Assembly: GCA_016283295.1 (NCBI GenBank)
Contig: JAEEMQ010000045.1
Span: forward strand, 1 to 36,122
Reading direction: 5' to 3'
Length of the DNA: 36,122 bases
Source: Alphaproteobacteria bacterium
GTDB lineage: Bacteria > Pseudomonadota > Alphaproteobacteria > RF32 > CAG-239
The translations under genes were made by a program, and so were the position numbers. Under the pieces are notes generated by a model, which was not told where the DNA came from, did no database searches, and saw only the letters and a program-made list of their open reading frames with translations. Every line of letters begins with the position of its first letter. The stretch's first letter is position 1. Of this stretch, positions 9,677-19,505 are shown in pieces.

Positions 9677-11434
9677 ATGAACGAATATCGGACTCATACC
9701 TGCGGAGAACTGCGGGCGGAACATATCGGTCAATCGGTTAAGTTGGCCGGCTGGATACATCGTAAACGTAATTTGGGCAATTTGTGCTTTATCGATTTAC
9801 GAGATCATTACGGCATTACACAATGTGTTTTTGACAGCTCGTCCGATTTGTTTGATAAAATTAAAGATATCAGAGTTGAAAGCGTTATCGGTATTATCGG
9901 CGAAGTGGTGGCGCGCGAAAGCGTCAACAAAAATATGCCGACCGGCGATATAGAAATCAAAGCCGAGGAAGTTATCGTATATTCCGCCGCCGATGTGCTG
10001 CCGGTACAGGTGGTCGGCGAATGCAACGAACCGGAAGAATTGCGCTTGAAATACCGCTTTTTGGATTTGCGCCGCGATGTGCTTCACAATAATATTTTGC
10101 TGCGTTGCAAGGTAATTTCCGAGATGCGTCGCCTGATGAACGAACAGGGGTTCAACGAATATCAAACTCCGATTTTGACCGCATCTTCGCCGGAAGGCGC
10201 CCGCGACTTTTTGGTGCCTTCACGTTTGAATCCGGGCAAATTCTATGCCTTGCCGCAATCGCCGCAGCAGTTCAAACAGCTGTTAATGGTTTCGGGTTTT
10301 GATCGTTATTTCCAGATTGCTCCGTGTTTCCGCGATGAGGATCCGCGTGCCGACCGTTCGCCGGGCGAGTTTTATCAGCTTGATATGGAAATGTCTTTTG
10401 CCACTCAGGAAGATGTGATGAAAGTCATTGAACACACGATGGGTACGATTTTCAACGAATTTGCTTACGGCAGAAGCGTAAGTCAGGCACCTTTTATCCA
10501 CATTCCGTTCCGTGAAGCAATGCTTAAATACGGCAGCGATAAGCCGGATTTGCGCAATCCGTTGATTATTGCCGATGCTACGCCGTTTTTCAATAACTCC
10601 GGTTTCGGCGTATACGATGCCAAAGTTGCCAACGGTGAGCAAATCAGAGCAATTAAGGCCCCGAATGCCGGCAACAAACCGCGTTCGTTCTTTGATAAGT
10701 TTGATGCTTATGCCAAAGAGCAGGGAATGGGCGGCATGGCTTATGTGGCCTTTGCCGACGGCGGTGCCAAAGGCGTGGCCAAGTTCTTCAGCGAAGAAAA
10801 ATTGGCTGAATTGAAGCAAACCTTTGACGTTAAAGACGGAGATGCCGTGTTCTTTATGGGCGGAGCGAAAAAAGTCATCAACAAGTTTGCCGGTGTTGTT
10901 CGCAATATGATTGGCGAAGCGCTTGATTTGTTTGATAAGAAATCAATCAAGCTGTGTTGGATTGTGGACTTTCCGTTTTATGAAGAAAACGAAGAAACCG
11001 GCGCCGTGGAGTTTTCGCATAACCCGTTCTCGATGCCGCAGGGCGGTTTGGAAGCGCTTAATACCAAAAATCCGCTGGATATTTTGGCCTATCAGTTCGA
11101 TTTGGTCTGCAACGGTGTGGAACTGGCTTCCGGTGCGGTGCGCAACCATAGTCCGGAAATTATGTATCGCGCTTTTGAAATTGCCGGATACGAAAACAGC
11201 GTGGTTGATAACAAATTCGGCGGTCTGGTTACCGCGTTCAGATACGGGGCTCCGCCGCACGCCGGCTGTGCTCCGGGAATTGACCGCACGGTTATGTTGA
11301 TTTTGGATGAACCGATTATTCGTAACGTCATCCTGTTCCCGCTTAACGGTAAGGCGCAGGATTTGATGATGCAGGCACCGAATACGGTTACCGAAGAACA
11401 AATCAAAGAGTTGCATATTGACTTAAAACTCTGA
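9677..11434 (+). CDS. aspS: Aspartyl-tRNA synthetase
   Basis: The 585-residue class II synthetase charges tRNA-Asp. An N-terminal OB-fold anticodon-binding domain (1-110) precedes the catalytic core. Motif 2 is [10 protein letters not shown] (218-227) and motif 3 is GCAPGIDR (530-537), with the bacterial GAD insertion between them. SD AGAGGAA lies seven bases before the ATG. In the anticodon-binding loop the sequence is RNLG; a Leu here resembles discriminating AspRS such as the E. coli enzyme, whereas non-discriminating enzymes that also charge tRNA-Asn carry His. That suggests a separate route for Asn-tRNA, as inference from one residue. Length and motifs are normal. Confidence 0.97.
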   Translation: MNEYRTHTCGELRAEHIGQSVKLAGWIHRKRNLGNLCFIDLRDHYGITQCVFDSSSDLFDKIKDIRVESVIGIIGEVVARESVNKNMPTGDIEIKAEEVIVYSAADVLPVQVVGECNEPEELRLKYRFLDLRRDVLHNNILLRCKVISEMRRLMNEQGFNEYQTPILTASSPEGARDFLVPSRLNPGKFYALPQSPQQFKQLLMVSGFDRYFQIAPCFRDEDPRADRSPGEFYQLDMEMSFATQEDVMKVIEHTMGTIFNEFAYGRSVSQAPFIHIPFREAMLKYGSDKPDLRNPLIIADATPFFNNSGFGVYDAKVANGEQIRAIKAPNAGNKPRSFFDKFDAYAKEQGMGGMAYVAFADGGAKGVAKFFSEEKLAELKQTFDVKDGDAVFFMGGAKKVINKFAGVVRNMIGEALDLFDKKSIKLCWIVDFPFYEENEETGAVEFSHNPFSMPQGGLEALNTKNPLDILAYQFDLVCNGVELASGAVRNHSPEIMYRAFEIAGYENSVVDNKFGGLVTAFRYGAPPHAGCAPGIDRTVMLILDEPIIRNVILFPLNGKAQDLMMQAPNTVTEEQIKELHIDLKL

Positions 11435-11474
11435 TATTTTGAGGTCGACTGTTGACAGTCGGCCTTAAAATATG
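11433..11474. repeat. Long hairpin after aspS, possible terminator
   Basis: A nearly perfect inverted repeat of about 20 bp per arm, with G-T wobbles only, begins at the aspS stop codon and has a tiny loop around TTGA. The A+T-rich outer part and G+C-rich inner part resemble a terminator, but no clear T-run follows on the plus strand. It may act in termination or as an mRNA 3'-end barrier. Confidence 0.5.
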
Positions 11475-11502
11475 TTGCAAAATAAATAAAAAGGATTATT
11501 AT
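11475..11502 (+). promoter_or_regulatory. Possible promoter of the ankyrin/coiled-coil gene
   Basis: TTGCAA (11475-11480), a 16-base spacer and TATTAT (11497-11502), 35 bases before the start codon. Confidence 0.45.
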
Positions 11503-11537
11503 CAAAAAAGTTTTTGACGCGTTCAAAGGAGAAGAAT

Positions 11538-12752
11538 ATGAAAAAAAGTTTATTATTCGCGTTTGTCATGCTGTTTTCCGCACAGGCTTACGCTTCGTTG
11601 CCGGAACTGATTGACGGAGTTAAACAAAACAATAAAGAGGCGGTAATTAAATTATTAAATGCCGGCGAAAATGTTAATGCCGTTAACGAACAGGGTAATT
11701 CCGCTTTGCACTATGCCGTGGCTTTGAATAATGCCGAAATGGCCGATATTCTGTTGCGTTACGGCGCCGATATGAATATCAGTAATGCCCAGGGTTGGAC
11801 CCCTTTGAAAATCGTTGAAAAGAAGAAGGTTGAAGAGGTAGCGGCCGTTTTGCATAATGCAATGGCAAAGGCTCCGGCTCCTGCGGTAGCTCCGGCACCT
11901 GTTGCACCTGCACCTGCGGTAGCTCCGGCACCTGCTCCGGCACCTGTGGCAGCTCCGGCACCGGCTCCTGTGGCAGCACCAGCACCGGCACCTGTGGCAG
12001 CTCCTGTTGCCGCTCCGGCTCCTGCACCTGCTCCTGCTCCGGCAGTGGCTCCGGCCGAAGTTAACGGAATTTCCGATGCGGAAACCGCTCGTTTGTATGC
12101 GTTGGTAGAAAGAGCCAAAGCCGCGGTTGTTGATGCCAAAAAACAACAGGAAGAATTGGCGCAACAAAACATAAAATTGCAAGAAACCGCTAAATTGTTG
12201 CAAATGCAAAATCAGGTCTTGACTAATCGTTTGTTACAATATGAAGCTAATGAGCGTAAGGCAGAAGAAGCCGAGCTGAAAGCTAAGAAAGAAGCCGAAG
12301 AGGCCGCGGCAAAAGCCAAGAAAGAAGCCGAAGAAGCTGCCGAAAAGGCTAAAAAAGCCGCCGAAGAAGCTAAGGCTAAAGCAGCGGCACGCAAGGCCGA
12401 GTTAGAGAAAAACGCTCCGAAACCGGTAGCCAAGAAGCCGGTGTTCAAACCGCGTAAATCTGACCTTAACGGCAATATTTATGCCGGTGATGAAGAAATC
12501 ATCTATTGCCTGAGCTATCTCGGCAACGGTGAAAATACCGGAATGCGTCGTGCTGCCGGATATTTTGCCGCTTCTGCCGGAATTAATGAGGCACGCTACA
12601 ATCAAATCGTTCAAATGTCTGATTCGTTCTTCAGCCAGTCTGCGCCGGAGATTTTGGAAAAACGCAGCGATGAGTGCGCCAAGGTCATTACGCCGACTGA
12701 TATAGCTAAGCAAAATCAGATTATTCGCAGTTTGAACAGCTCGCTACAATAA
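11538..12752 (+). CDS. Secreted ankyrin-repeat protein with Pro-Ala linker and coiled coil
   Basis: The 404-residue protein starts at ATG 11538 after AAAGGAG. It has a clear signal peptide (MKKSLLFAFVMLFSAQAYA, cleavage before SLPE). About three ankyrin repeats follow (25-105, with HYAVALNNAEMADILLRYGA), then a Pro/Ala/Val linker (about 112-175) made of APAPVA-type units. Next comes a long Glu/Lys/Ala coiled coil (about 185-295, repeated KKEAEEAA units) and a unique C-terminal domain with two Cys (about 305-404). The Pro-Ala tract and coiled coil recall periplasm-spanning TolA- or TonB-like proteins, but no C-terminal TolA domain is recognised and the N-terminus looks cleaved rather than anchored. 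A structural envelope role is inference. A strong terminator follows. Confidence 0.85.
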   Translation: MKKSLLFAFVMLFSAQAYASLPELIDGVKQNNKEAVIKLLNAGENVNAVNEQGNSALHYAVALNNAEMADILLRYGADMNISNAQGWTPLKIVEKKKVEEVAAVLHNAMAKAPAPAVAPAPVAPAPAVAPAPAPAPVAAPAPAPVAAPAPAPVAAPVAAPAPAPAPAPAVAPAEVNGISDAETARLYALVERAKAAVVDAKKQQEELAQQNIKLQETAKLLQMQNQVLTNRLLQYEANERKAEEAELKAKKEAEEAAAKAKKEAEEAAEKAKKAAEEAKAKAAARKAELEKNAPKPVAKKPVFKPRKSDLNGNIYAGDEEIIYCLSYLGNGENTGMRRAAGYFAASAGINEARYNQIVQMSDSFFSQSAPEILEKRSDECAKVITPTDIAKQNQIIRSLNSSLQ

Positions 12753-12771
12753 CGAAATTATATGCTTGAAC

Positions 12772-12805
12772 AATATTCCCCGTCGCAAGTCGGGGAATAT
12801 TTTTT
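12772..12805 (+). terminator. Rho-independent terminator
   Basis: A perfect 11-bp stem (12772-12782 with 12791-12801) with an 8-base loop runs into a T-run. It ends the ankyrin/coiled-coil gene. Confidence 0.9.
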
Positions 12806-12830
12806 ATGCGGTTTTTTCGTCAAAAATCTG

Positions 12831-12859
12831 TTGCAATAAACGGATTTTTTTGTTATGTT
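12831..12859 (+). promoter_or_regulatory. Probable promoter of the LRR gene array
   Basis: TTGCAA (12831-12836), a 17-base spacer and TATGTT (12854-12859), 31 bases before the first LRR gene. No terminator is visible until after the fourth gene, so it may drive all four. Confidence 0.55.
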
Positions 12860-12890
12860 AGACATAAAGACAATAACGGAGCGGTAAACC

Positions 12891-13970
12891 ATGCTGAAAG
12901 ATTTGTTTAAGCAAATAAAAAACAGGATAATTAATAAGGAAGACGATACAAGTCAGGATCCTTCGGTATATATACCAATCAGGCAAAAACACAAAACCTA
13001 TAATCTTTATGATTTGCCGGACGGCTTTGTGATTGAGGGAAATGTGAATATAAGCGAAAAAGGCTTAACCGAGCTGCCGGATTTATCAAAGGTTATAGTT
13101 GAAGGAGATTTTGATTGCGGTTATAACGAATTGACATCACTCAAGGGGGCGCCGCAAGAGGTTAAAGGAAATTTCAGCTGTAAAGGAAACAGCATCAAAA
13201 CATTGAAAGGCGCACCGCAAACAGTGAAAGGATATTTTGATTGCGGCTGTAATCAACTGACTTCTTTGGAGGGAGCGCCGCAAAAAGTAGGCGGATATTT
13301 CGGTTGCTACTGCAATAATCTGAAAACCTTACGCGGAGCGCCGAAAGAAGTGGGCGGCGGTTTCCATTGTAACTATAATTGCCTGAAATCTCTTAAATGG
13401 GCACCGCAAAAAGTCGGCGGATTCAGCTGTGAATACAATAATCTTACTTCCTTAGAAGGCTTGCCGCAAGAAATCAGCGGAGGGTTTTCCTGTTCTTATA
13501 ATAATTTAACCTCGCTTGAGGGGCTTCCTCAAATGCTTAAAGGCAGTTTGGAATGTGTGCATAACAGATTGACCTCTTTGGAAGGTGCGCCGCAAATTGT
13601 AGAAGGGAACTTTTATTGCAGCGAAAATCCGCTGACTTCGTTTCAAAACGGTCCGAAAAAGATAAGCGGAACTTTGATTTGTCATCACACAAGCGTAGAA
13701 ACATTGTTTACGGCACCGGAGCAAGATAAAAAGAATCGGATTTATTGCAGCGATGAATTAGGGAAAAAATACGGCTTTTCCAACGCGGAAGATAAAGGAT
13801 TTACCTACGAAAAACTACAAAAGAGTACTCTGTATCAAAGCGAGTTGCACGCATATAAAATCCGCCAAAAAATGCATGAAGAACGTTTGCAAAAAGAAGC
13901 GGTAATCAGCGCCAAGCGCAAATCGGGGTTTGAGGCATTCAAAAAGCAAAAATCCGAGGAACGGGAATAG
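12891..13970 (+). CDS. Cys-ladder leucine-rich-repeat protein, paralogue 1
   Basis: The 359-residue protein has no signal peptide. It has an extra N-terminal segment (about 1-35) not found in its three neighbours, then the shared cap (TYNLYDLPDGFVI... LTELPDLSKVIVEG). About nine or ten repeats of roughly 20 residues follow, with the pattern FxCxxNxLTSLxGAPQxVGG. Each repeat has a Cys at the same place, so a folded solenoid would carry a ladder of cysteines. The C-terminus is charged and helical, ending FKKQKSEERE. Repeats of this SLEGAP type occur in LRR-like proteins of bacteria and phages; no enzymatic domain is seen. Function is unknown; binding of a protein or ligand is the natural guess for such a solenoid. 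It is the first of four tandem paralogues. Confidence 0.85.
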   Translation: MLKDLFKQIKNRIINKEDDTSQDPSVYIPIRQKHKTYNLYDLPDGFVIEGNVNISEKGLTELPDLSKVIVEGDFDCGYNELTSLKGAPQEVKGNFSCKGNSIKTLKGAPQTVKGYFDCGCNQLTSLEGAPQKVGGYFGCYCNNLKTLRGAPKEVGGGFHCNYNCLKSLKWAPQKVGGFSCEYNNLTSLEGLPQEISGGFSCSYNNLTSLEGLPQMLKGSLECVHNRLTSLEGAPQIVEGNFYCSENPLTSFQNGPKKISGTLICHHTSVETLFTAPEQDKKNRIYCSDELGKKYGFSNAEDKGFTYEKLQKSTLYQSELHAYKIRQKMHEERLQKEAVISAKRKSGFEAFKKQKSEERE

Positions 13971-13980
13971 GGAGGATTAT

Positions 13981-14727
13981 ATGGTATCCGTGTCACTTAA
14001 ACAACTTAAAGCAATATTAAACAATGATAAATATCTTCCGTATGAACAAGACGGCAAGACCTATAATCTTTATGATATGCCGGACGGTTTTATAATCAGG
14101 GGTAATGTAGACTTAAAGGATAAAGAACTGACCGAGTTACCTGATTTATCGAAAGTGATTGTTGAAGGATGTTTTGAGTGTCAGCGCAACAGACTTATTT
14201 CTTTGAAAGGCGCACCGCAAAAAGTAGCGGGCTTCTTTGATTGCCATGAGAATAGTCTTGTATCATTGGAGGGAGCACCTAAAGAAGTGGGAGGAAGCTT
14301 CTACTGTTATCAGAATTATTTGGCAACAATGGATGGAGCCCCACAAGTAATAGGCGGGGATTTTAATTGTGATTACAATAAGTTAAGTTCATTAAAAGGC
14401 GCACCGCAAAAAGTCGGGGGAGAGTTTAATTGTTCCCATAATCCTTGGTTGGAGTCACTTTACGGAATATCGGCAATACCGGTCGGCGGAAAAATATATT
14501 GTAACGATGAATTGGGAGAAAAATACGGATTTTCTGATTCGCAAAGTAAGGGTTTTGTTTATGAAGACTTAATTAAAAGTCAGGTTTATAAAAACGAGGT
14601 ACTTATTGATGATATTATCCGTAAGAAACATACTAAAGAGCATGAAGATATAAAAACGCAAAATCATACTCAATTTAAGGCCGGATATGCGGCGTTTAAG
14701 AAAAAACAGGCCGAGGAAAGGGAATAA
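13981..14727 (+). CDS. Cys-ladder leucine-rich-repeat protein, paralogue 2
   Basis: The 248-residue paralogue is the shortest of the set, with five repeats of the FxCxxNxLxSLxGAPQxVGG type. The ATG at 13981 follows GGGAGGA and lies 10 bases after the previous stop; in-frame upstream codons overlap the previous gene and are not needed. The cap (DGKTYNLYDMPDGFII) and the C-terminal helix ending FKKKQAEERE are nearly those of the neighbours, so most divergence lies in repeat number and in the surface positions within repeats. There is no signal peptide or membrane segment. Function is unknown. Confidence 0.85.
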   Translation: MVSVSLKQLKAILNNDKYLPYEQDGKTYNLYDMPDGFIIRGNVDLKDKELTELPDLSKVIVEGCFECQRNRLISLKGAPQKVAGFFDCHENSLVSLEGAPKEVGGSFYCYQNYLATMDGAPQVIGGDFNCDYNKLSSLKGAPQKVGGEFNCSHNPWLESLYGISAIPVGGKIYCNDELGEKYGFSDSQSKGFVYEDLIKSQVYKNEVLIDDIIRKKHTKEHEDIKTQNHTQFKAGYAAFKKKQAEERE

Positions 14728-14738
14728 GGAGAATGGTC

Positions 14739-15566
14739 ATGGCAAAAGATACTCTTTTATTCACGCAAGACGGGGAGACACGCAGCCTTTATAATCTGCC
14801 GGACGGCTTTGTGATTAAAGGTGATGTTGATTTAAGGTATAAAGATTTGACCGTATTACCGGATTTATCCAAAGTAATCGTCAAAGGGGATTTTATTTGC
14901 GCCTATAACAGCCTTACCACATTGCAGGGAGCCCCGCTGGAAGTCGGCGGAAGTTTTTGTTGTTACTATAACAGACTATCCTCATTGGAAGGGACATCGC
15001 AAAAAGTAGGCAAAGATTTTGATTGCAGCGAAAATTTATTAATCTCTCTGGAAGGTTGTCCGCAAGAAGTGGGCGGACGTTTTTGTTGCGGCGGTAATTT
15101 ATTATTATCCTTAAGAGGTGCACCGCAGGAAATAAGCGGAGATTTTGAGTGCCACAAAAATAAGTTGGAGTCATTGGAAGGTGCTCCGCAAAAAGTCGGC
15201 GGAGTTTTCAAGTGCAGTAAAAATAAATTGACCTCTTTAAAAGGTGCACCGCAAGAAGTCGGATATGATTTTGTTTGTTATACCAACCCGGATTTATCCT
15301 CTTTATTCGGGGTACCGCAAATGCCGCCGGATGGAGTAATATGTTGCCACAAAGAACTTATAGAAAAATATAATACTCCGCAATCGGAAGATAGTGAGTT
15401 TTATTATATCCATTATAAAGATTTGGTTACCAGCGCGAAATATCAGAGCGAGTTATCCGCCTATAAGATTCGGCAGAAAAGCACCGAAGAAAAAGAGCAA
15501 AAACAGGCCAAATTCAAGGCCGGATATGCGGCGTTTAAGAAAAAAAAGGCCGAGGAGCGGGAATAG
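14739..15566 (+). CDS. Cys-ladder leucine-rich-repeat protein, paralogue 3
   Basis: The 275-residue paralogue has about seven repeats. I place the start at ATG 14739 (MAKDTLLFTQ) rather than 14733, because the AAGGAG site sits at proper distance only from 14739 and paralogue 4 starts the same way. Some repeats carry two Cys in a row (FCCYYN, FCCGGN). The cap (ETRSLYNLPDGFVI) and the tail ending FKKKKAEERE are shared. It lies 11 bases after paralogue 2, consistent with one transcript. Function is unknown. Confidence 0.85.
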   Translation: MAKDTLLFTQDGETRSLYNLPDGFVIKGDVDLRYKDLTVLPDLSKVIVKGDFICAYNSLTTLQGAPLEVGGSFCCYYNRLSSLEGTSQKVGKDFDCSENLLISLEGCPQEVGGRFCCGGNLLLSLRGAPQEISGDFECHKNKLESLEGAPQKVGGVFKCSKNKLTSLKGAPQEVGYDFVCYTNPDLSSLFGVPQMPPDGVICCHKELIEKYNTPQSEDSEFYYIHYKDLVTSAKYQSELSAYKIRQKSTEEKEQKQAKFKAGYAAFKKKKAEERE

Positions 15567-15576
15567 GGGAATAGCC

Positions 15577-16461
15577 ATGGCAAGACGCTTGGAATATGTG
15601 CAGGACGGAAAAACCTATAACCTTTACGATTTACCCGACGGATTCGTAATCAATGGTAATCTGGATTTGCGCGACAGGGGTTTGACCGAATTGCCCGATT
15701 TATCCAAAGTTGTTGTTAAAGGGTTTTTTGATTGCAGCGAAAACAAATTGACTTCTTTAAAAGGGGCACCCAAGGAAGTGGAGGGACATTTTGATTGCCG
15801 GCGTAATCAACTGACTTCTCTGCAGGGAGCATCGCGAAAAGTGGGCGGAAATTTCAGGTGTAGCAATAATGAGCTTACAACGCTTGAAGGAGCGCCTATA
15901 GAAGTCGGTATGGGTTTTCATTGTCACCATAATAAATTGACTACGCTCAAAGGGGCGCCGCAAGCGCTCAGCGATGATTTTGATTGCAGTAACAATAACC
16001 TTACTTCGCTACGGTGGCTGCCTAAGAAAATCGGCGGCTGGCTTATGTGTAGTGATAATAAGCTGACGGATTTGGAAGGTTCGCCGCAAACGTTGGGCGG
16101 AGGTATGGATTGCAGCTATAACGAGCTCACTTCTTTGGCCGGAGCGCCGCAAAAAACGGGCGGAAACTTTGTATGCAAACATAATAAGCTGGAATCGCTA
16201 TTCGGTGTGCCGGAGATTCCGGATATGTGTGTTTTTCATTGTGATATTGAAGTGGGAGAGAAATACGGATTGGATGAAATTCCTTTCGGAGTTCAGCTTT
16301 TCCAACTAACCCGGAGTCCGCTTTATAAAAGTGAGCTGTCCGCCTATAAAATTCGGCAGAAAAAACACGAGGAACGGGAAAAGAAAGATGCCGAGACCAA
16401 GGCTAAGAATAAAGCCGGATTTGCCGCATTCAAAAGACAAAAATCCGAGGAGCGGGAATAG
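15577..16461 (+). CDS. Cys-ladder leucine-rich-repeat protein, paralogue 4
   Basis: The 294-residue paralogue has about eight repeats (for example FDCSENKLTSLKGAPKEVEG). The start is ATG 15577, ten bases after the previous stop with an AGGGGA site; the frame is open upstream only as an overlap with paralogue 3. The cap (QDGKTYNLYDLPDGFVI) and charged tail ending FKRQKSEERE match the others. One repeat has RWLPKK in place of the GAPQ turn, as paralogue 1 has KWAPQK. The last DNA of the gene is almost the same as the end of each other copy, as expected from tandem duplication. Function is unknown. Confidence 0.85.
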   Translation: MARRLEYVQDGKTYNLYDLPDGFVINGNLDLRDRGLTELPDLSKVVVKGFFDCSENKLTSLKGAPKEVEGHFDCRRNQLTSLQGASRKVGGNFRCSNNELTTLEGAPIEVGMGFHCHHNKLTTLKGAPQALSDDFDCSNNNLTSLRWLPKKIGGWLMCSDNKLTDLEGSPQTLGGGMDCSYNELTSLAGAPQKTGGNFVCKHNKLESLFGVPEIPDMCVFHCDIEVGEKYGLDEIPFGVQLFQLTRSPLYKSELSAYKIRQKKHEEREKKDAETKAKNKAGFAAFKRQKSEERE

Positions 16462-16491
16462 CGGCATTTTATCGCTGTTTATAAGGTGTCG

Positions 16492-16516
16492 ACAGCCGTC
16501 GGCATAGGCGGTTTTT
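16492..16516 (+). terminator. Possible terminator of the LRR array
   Basis: A short imperfect stem (ACAGCC with GGCGGT, one mismatch) is followed by five T, about 30 bases after paralogue 4. It is weak but well placed. Confidence 0.4.
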
Positions 16517-16633
16517 ATCAGCAAAAAATTTTACCCGATTTAGGTGGATAAAAAGCAAAAAATACTTTTTATCCGACAGCGGTTTTGCTATATTTAATCA
16601 GTTTAATATTTAAGAAAAATTAAGAGGTATGAA

Positions 16634-19453
16634 GTGACTGAAGAAATTCAAGAAACACAGGAAATAAGTGTGGTAAAAACCGATAATATCGCCCCGACCA
16701 TGATTTCGGAAGAAATGCGCCGCAGTTATTTGGATTATGCCATGAGCGTAATCGTTTCGCGTGCGTTGCCGGATGCGCGTGACGGTATGAAGCCGGTACA
16801 TCGCCGCATTATTTACGGAATGTATGAAAACGGCTATGATTCGAGCAAACCTTATCGTAAATCGGCGCGTATCGTCGGTGATGTTATGGGTAAATATCAC
16901 CCGCACGGTGACAGCTCGATTTATGAGGCAATGGTGCGTATGGCTCAGCCTTTCTCCATGCGGGTTACGCTGGTTGACGGCCAGGGTAACTTCGGCTCGA
17001 TGGATGGTGACGGCGCCGCGGCCATGCGTTATACCGAAGCGCGTTTAGCCAAAGTTTCCGCTTGCCTGACCGATAACTTGGATGAAGATACCGTCGACTT
17101 TATGCCGAACTATGATGAATCTTTACAAGAGCCGACCGTATTGCCGGCACGTTTTCCGAATTTATTGGTTAACGGCGGCAGCGGTATTGCCGTAGGTATG
17201 GCTACCAACATTCCGCCGCATAATTTGGGCGAGGTGATTGACGCTTGTTGTGCCTATATAGATAATCCGGATATCAGTGTAGAAGAATTAATAAGCATTG
17301 TTCCGGGGCCGGATTTTCCGACCGGAGGTCTGATTTTGGGTTACGGCGGGGCCAAGCAGGCATATTTGACCGGCCGCGGCTCGGTAATGATGCGCGCCAA
17401 GTGCTCGATCGAAGAAATCCGCAAGGATAAAGAAGCGATTATCGTGCACGAAGTGCCGTACCAAATCAACAAAGCCAATTTGGTGGCGCATATCGCCGAA
17501 CTGGTTAAGGATAAGCGCATTGAGGGAATTTCCGATATTCGTGATGAATCCGACCGTCAGGGCGTACGCATCGTGATTGAAATCAAGCGCGATTTCCAAG
17601 CCGACGTGATTTTGAATCAACTTTATAAATACACCGAACTGCAAACCAGTTTCGGTATGAACATGCTGGCGATTAACGGCGGCCGGCCGATGATGATGAA
17701 TTTGCGCGACATTATCTCCACCTTTATCGAATTTCGCGAAGAAGTTATTCGTCGCCGTACCGTATATCGCTTGAATAAGGCGCGTAATCGTGCCCACGTT
17801 TTGGTCGGTTTGGCGATTGCCGTGGAAAATCTCGATCCGGTAATCGAGCTGATTAAAAATGCCCCGACGCCGCAAGACGCGCGTGAGCAGTTGGTCAGCC
17901 GCAAATGGCCGGCCGCCGCGATTGAAGATTGGGTTAAACTGATTGACGAGCCGGACAGAAAGGTGGTTGACGGTATTTATATGATGTCGGACGACCAGGC
18001 TCGCGCCATTTTGGATTTGAAACTGCAACGCTTGACCGGTTTGGAACGTGATAAAATTCACGAAGAACTGGTGGATTTGGGCGCAGCCATCAAAGAGTTC
18101 CTGTCTATTCTTTCGAGCCGTGAAAAGCTCTACGGCATTATGCGCGACGAACTGGTGGCGGTTAAAGACGAGTATGCAACGCCGCGTATGACCGAAATTC
18201 AGGATATTGAATACAACCAGGATATTGAATCGTTGATTCAACGCGAAGAAATGGTGGTAACCGTAACCGAGGAGGGTTATATCAAACGCGTACCGCTGAA
18301 CGCTTATAAGGCGCAAAAACGCGGCGGTAAGGGTAAGTCGGGTATGACCACCAAAGACGAGGATTTCGTGACCCGTCTGTTTGTGGCCAGCACGCATACG
18401 CCGGTGTTGTTCTTCTCAAGCCGCGGTATTGTTTATAAGATGAAGGTTTATAAGCTGCCGCTCGGTTCACCGACCTCTAAGGGTAAGCCGTTCATTAACC
18501 TGCTGCCACTCGAAAACGGCGAAAATATCACGGCGATTATGAAACTGCCGGAAAATGAGGAGGAGTGTAAAGGCGTTTCGATTGCTTTTGCTACCGCCGC
18601 CGGTAATATTCGCCGCAACAGCCTGATGGACTTCGTCAATGTTCAATCCAACGGTAAGATTGCGATGAAGCTGGACGAAGGCGATAAGCTGATTAACGTG
18701 GCGATGTGCGACGAAAACAACGATATTATGCTGGCAACGCGCCAAGGTAAGTGCATTCGCTTCCCGGTAACCGATGTCCGCGTGTTTGTCGGCCGTAACT
18801 CCACCGGTGTTCGCGGCATTAAGCTGGCCAAAGGCGACGAAGTTATCTCGATGACTATGCTCAAGCACATCAAAGCGCCGATTGAAGAACGCGACGAATA
18901 CTTAAGAGTTGCCAACGCCATGAAGCGTATTGATGCCGAAAGCGGCGAAACCAGCTGCATTTCCGCCGACCAGACCGGCCTGTTAAACTTGCTCAGTCCG
19001 GAGAAGTTTGAAGAAATGCAGAAGATGGAAGAATTCATCTTGACCGTGACGGTAACCGGCTACGGCAAACGCTCGTCGTCGTATGAATATCGCGTAACCG
19101 GCCGCGGCGGTTCGGGTATTGCCAATATGGAAATGTCGCCGCGCAACAAGGAAGTTGTCAGCTCGTTCCCGATTACCGAAGATAAGGATATTATGATGGT
19201 GACCGACGGCGGTAAGTTAATCCGTATGCCGGTTGACGATATCCGCGTGGCCGGACGTAAGACTCAAGGCGTGATTTTGTTCCGTACGGCCGAAAATGAG
19301 CACGTTGTTTCGGTAACCAAACTCGATGCCGACGAAGGTGCCGACGAGGAAATCGAGGAGGAAAACGACAACATTATCGATACTGAGGCAACGAGTGAGG
19401 AAATTGCCGAAAGTGCGGTCAACGAGCCGCGTATCGACGAGGTTGACGCTTAA
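16634..19453 (+). CDS. gyrA: DNA gyrase subunit A
   Basis: The 939-residue subunit cuts and rejoins DNA within the GyrA2B2 type II topoisomerase. The start is GTG 16634 with AAGAGG upstream; an ATG at 16629 is in another frame and closes after two codons. The active-site Tyr is Tyr133 (MRYTEARL, E. coli Tyr122). In the quinolone region [10 protein letters not shown], Ser94 (E. coli Ser83) is kept and Glu98 stands at E. coli Asp87. The GyrA box QKRGGKG in the C-terminal DNA-wrapping domain separates it from ParC. An acidic tail (about the last 35 residues) follows. The gene is followed by a clear terminator. Confidence 0.97.
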   Translation: MTEEIQETQEISVVKTDNIAPTMISEEMRRSYLDYAMSVIVSRALPDARDGMKPVHRRIIYGMYENGYDSSKPYRKSARIVGDVMGKYHPHGDSSIYEAMVRMAQPFSMRVTLVDGQGNFGSMDGDGAAAMRYTEARLAKVSACLTDNLDEDTVDFMPNYDESLQEPTVLPARFPNLLVNGGSGIAVGMATNIPPHNLGEVIDACCAYIDNPDISVEELISIVPGPDFPTGGLILGYGGAKQAYLTGRGSVMMRAKCSIEEIRKDKEAIIVHEVPYQINKANLVAHIAELVKDKRIEGISDIRDESDRQGVRIVIEIKRDFQADVILNQLYKYTELQTSFGMNMLAINGGRPMMMNLRDIISTFIEFREEVIRRRTVYRLNKARNRAHVLVGLAIAVENLDPVIELIKNAPTPQDAREQLVSRKWPAAAIEDWVKLIDEPDRKVVDGIYMMSDDQARAILDLKLQRLTGLERDKIHEELVDLGAAIKEFLSILSSREKLYGIMRDELVAVKDEYATPRMTEIQDIEYNQDIESLIQREEMVVTVTEEGYIKRVPLNAYKAQKRGGKGKSGMTTKDEDFVTRLFVASTHTPVLFFSSRGIVYKMKVYKLPLGSPTSKGKPFINLLPLENGENITAIMKLPENEEECKGVSIAFATAAGNIRRNSLMDFVNVQSNGKIAMKLDEGDKLINVAMCDENNDIMLATRQGKCIRFPVTDVRVFVGRNSTGVRGIKLAKGDEVISMTMLKHIKAPIEERDEYLRVANAMKRIDAESGETSCISADQTGLLNLLSPEKFEEMQKMEEFILTVTVTGYGKRSSSYEYRVTGRGGSGIANMEMSPRNKEVVSSFPITEDKDIMMVTDGGKLIRMPVDDIRVAGRKTQGVILFRTAENEHVVSVTKLDADEGADEEIEEENDNIIDTEATSEEIAESAVNEPRIDEVDA

Positions 19454-19476
19454 TAATATATTTGATAAACCAAAGA

Positions 19477-19505
19477 CCGCCCTGCGATAAACGGGGCGGT
19501 TTTGG
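19477..19505 (+). terminator. Rho-independent terminator of gyrA
   Basis: An 8-bp G+C stem (19477-19484 with 19492-19499) with flanking A/T pairing ends in TTTT. It starts 23 bases after the gyrA stop. Confidence 0.85.

Noticed and set aside
11760..12210. Open frames opposite the Pro-Ala and coiled-coil coding region.
   Set aside because: They are low-complexity shadows of the repeat DNA without ribosome sites.
12891..16461. Regularly spaced repeats that might suggest a CRISPR array.
   Set aside because: The ~60-base periodicity is protein coding, degenerate at third positions, and lacks identical direct repeats with unrelated spacers.
16629..16637. A two-codon ORF (ATG AAG TGA) overlapping the gyrA GTG start, as a possible regulatory mini-ORF.
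   Set aside because: Such overlaps arise easily by chance, and nothing else, such as an attenuator, supports it.
16913..16935. Possible quinolone-resistance change in gyrA (Glu where E. coli has Asp87).
   Set aside because: Glu is a common natural residue at this site in many bacteria, and the key Ser is kept.
17288..18397. Long open frame antisense to gyrA.
   Set aside because: It is a shadow frame of a conserved gene with no ribosome site or recognisable product.
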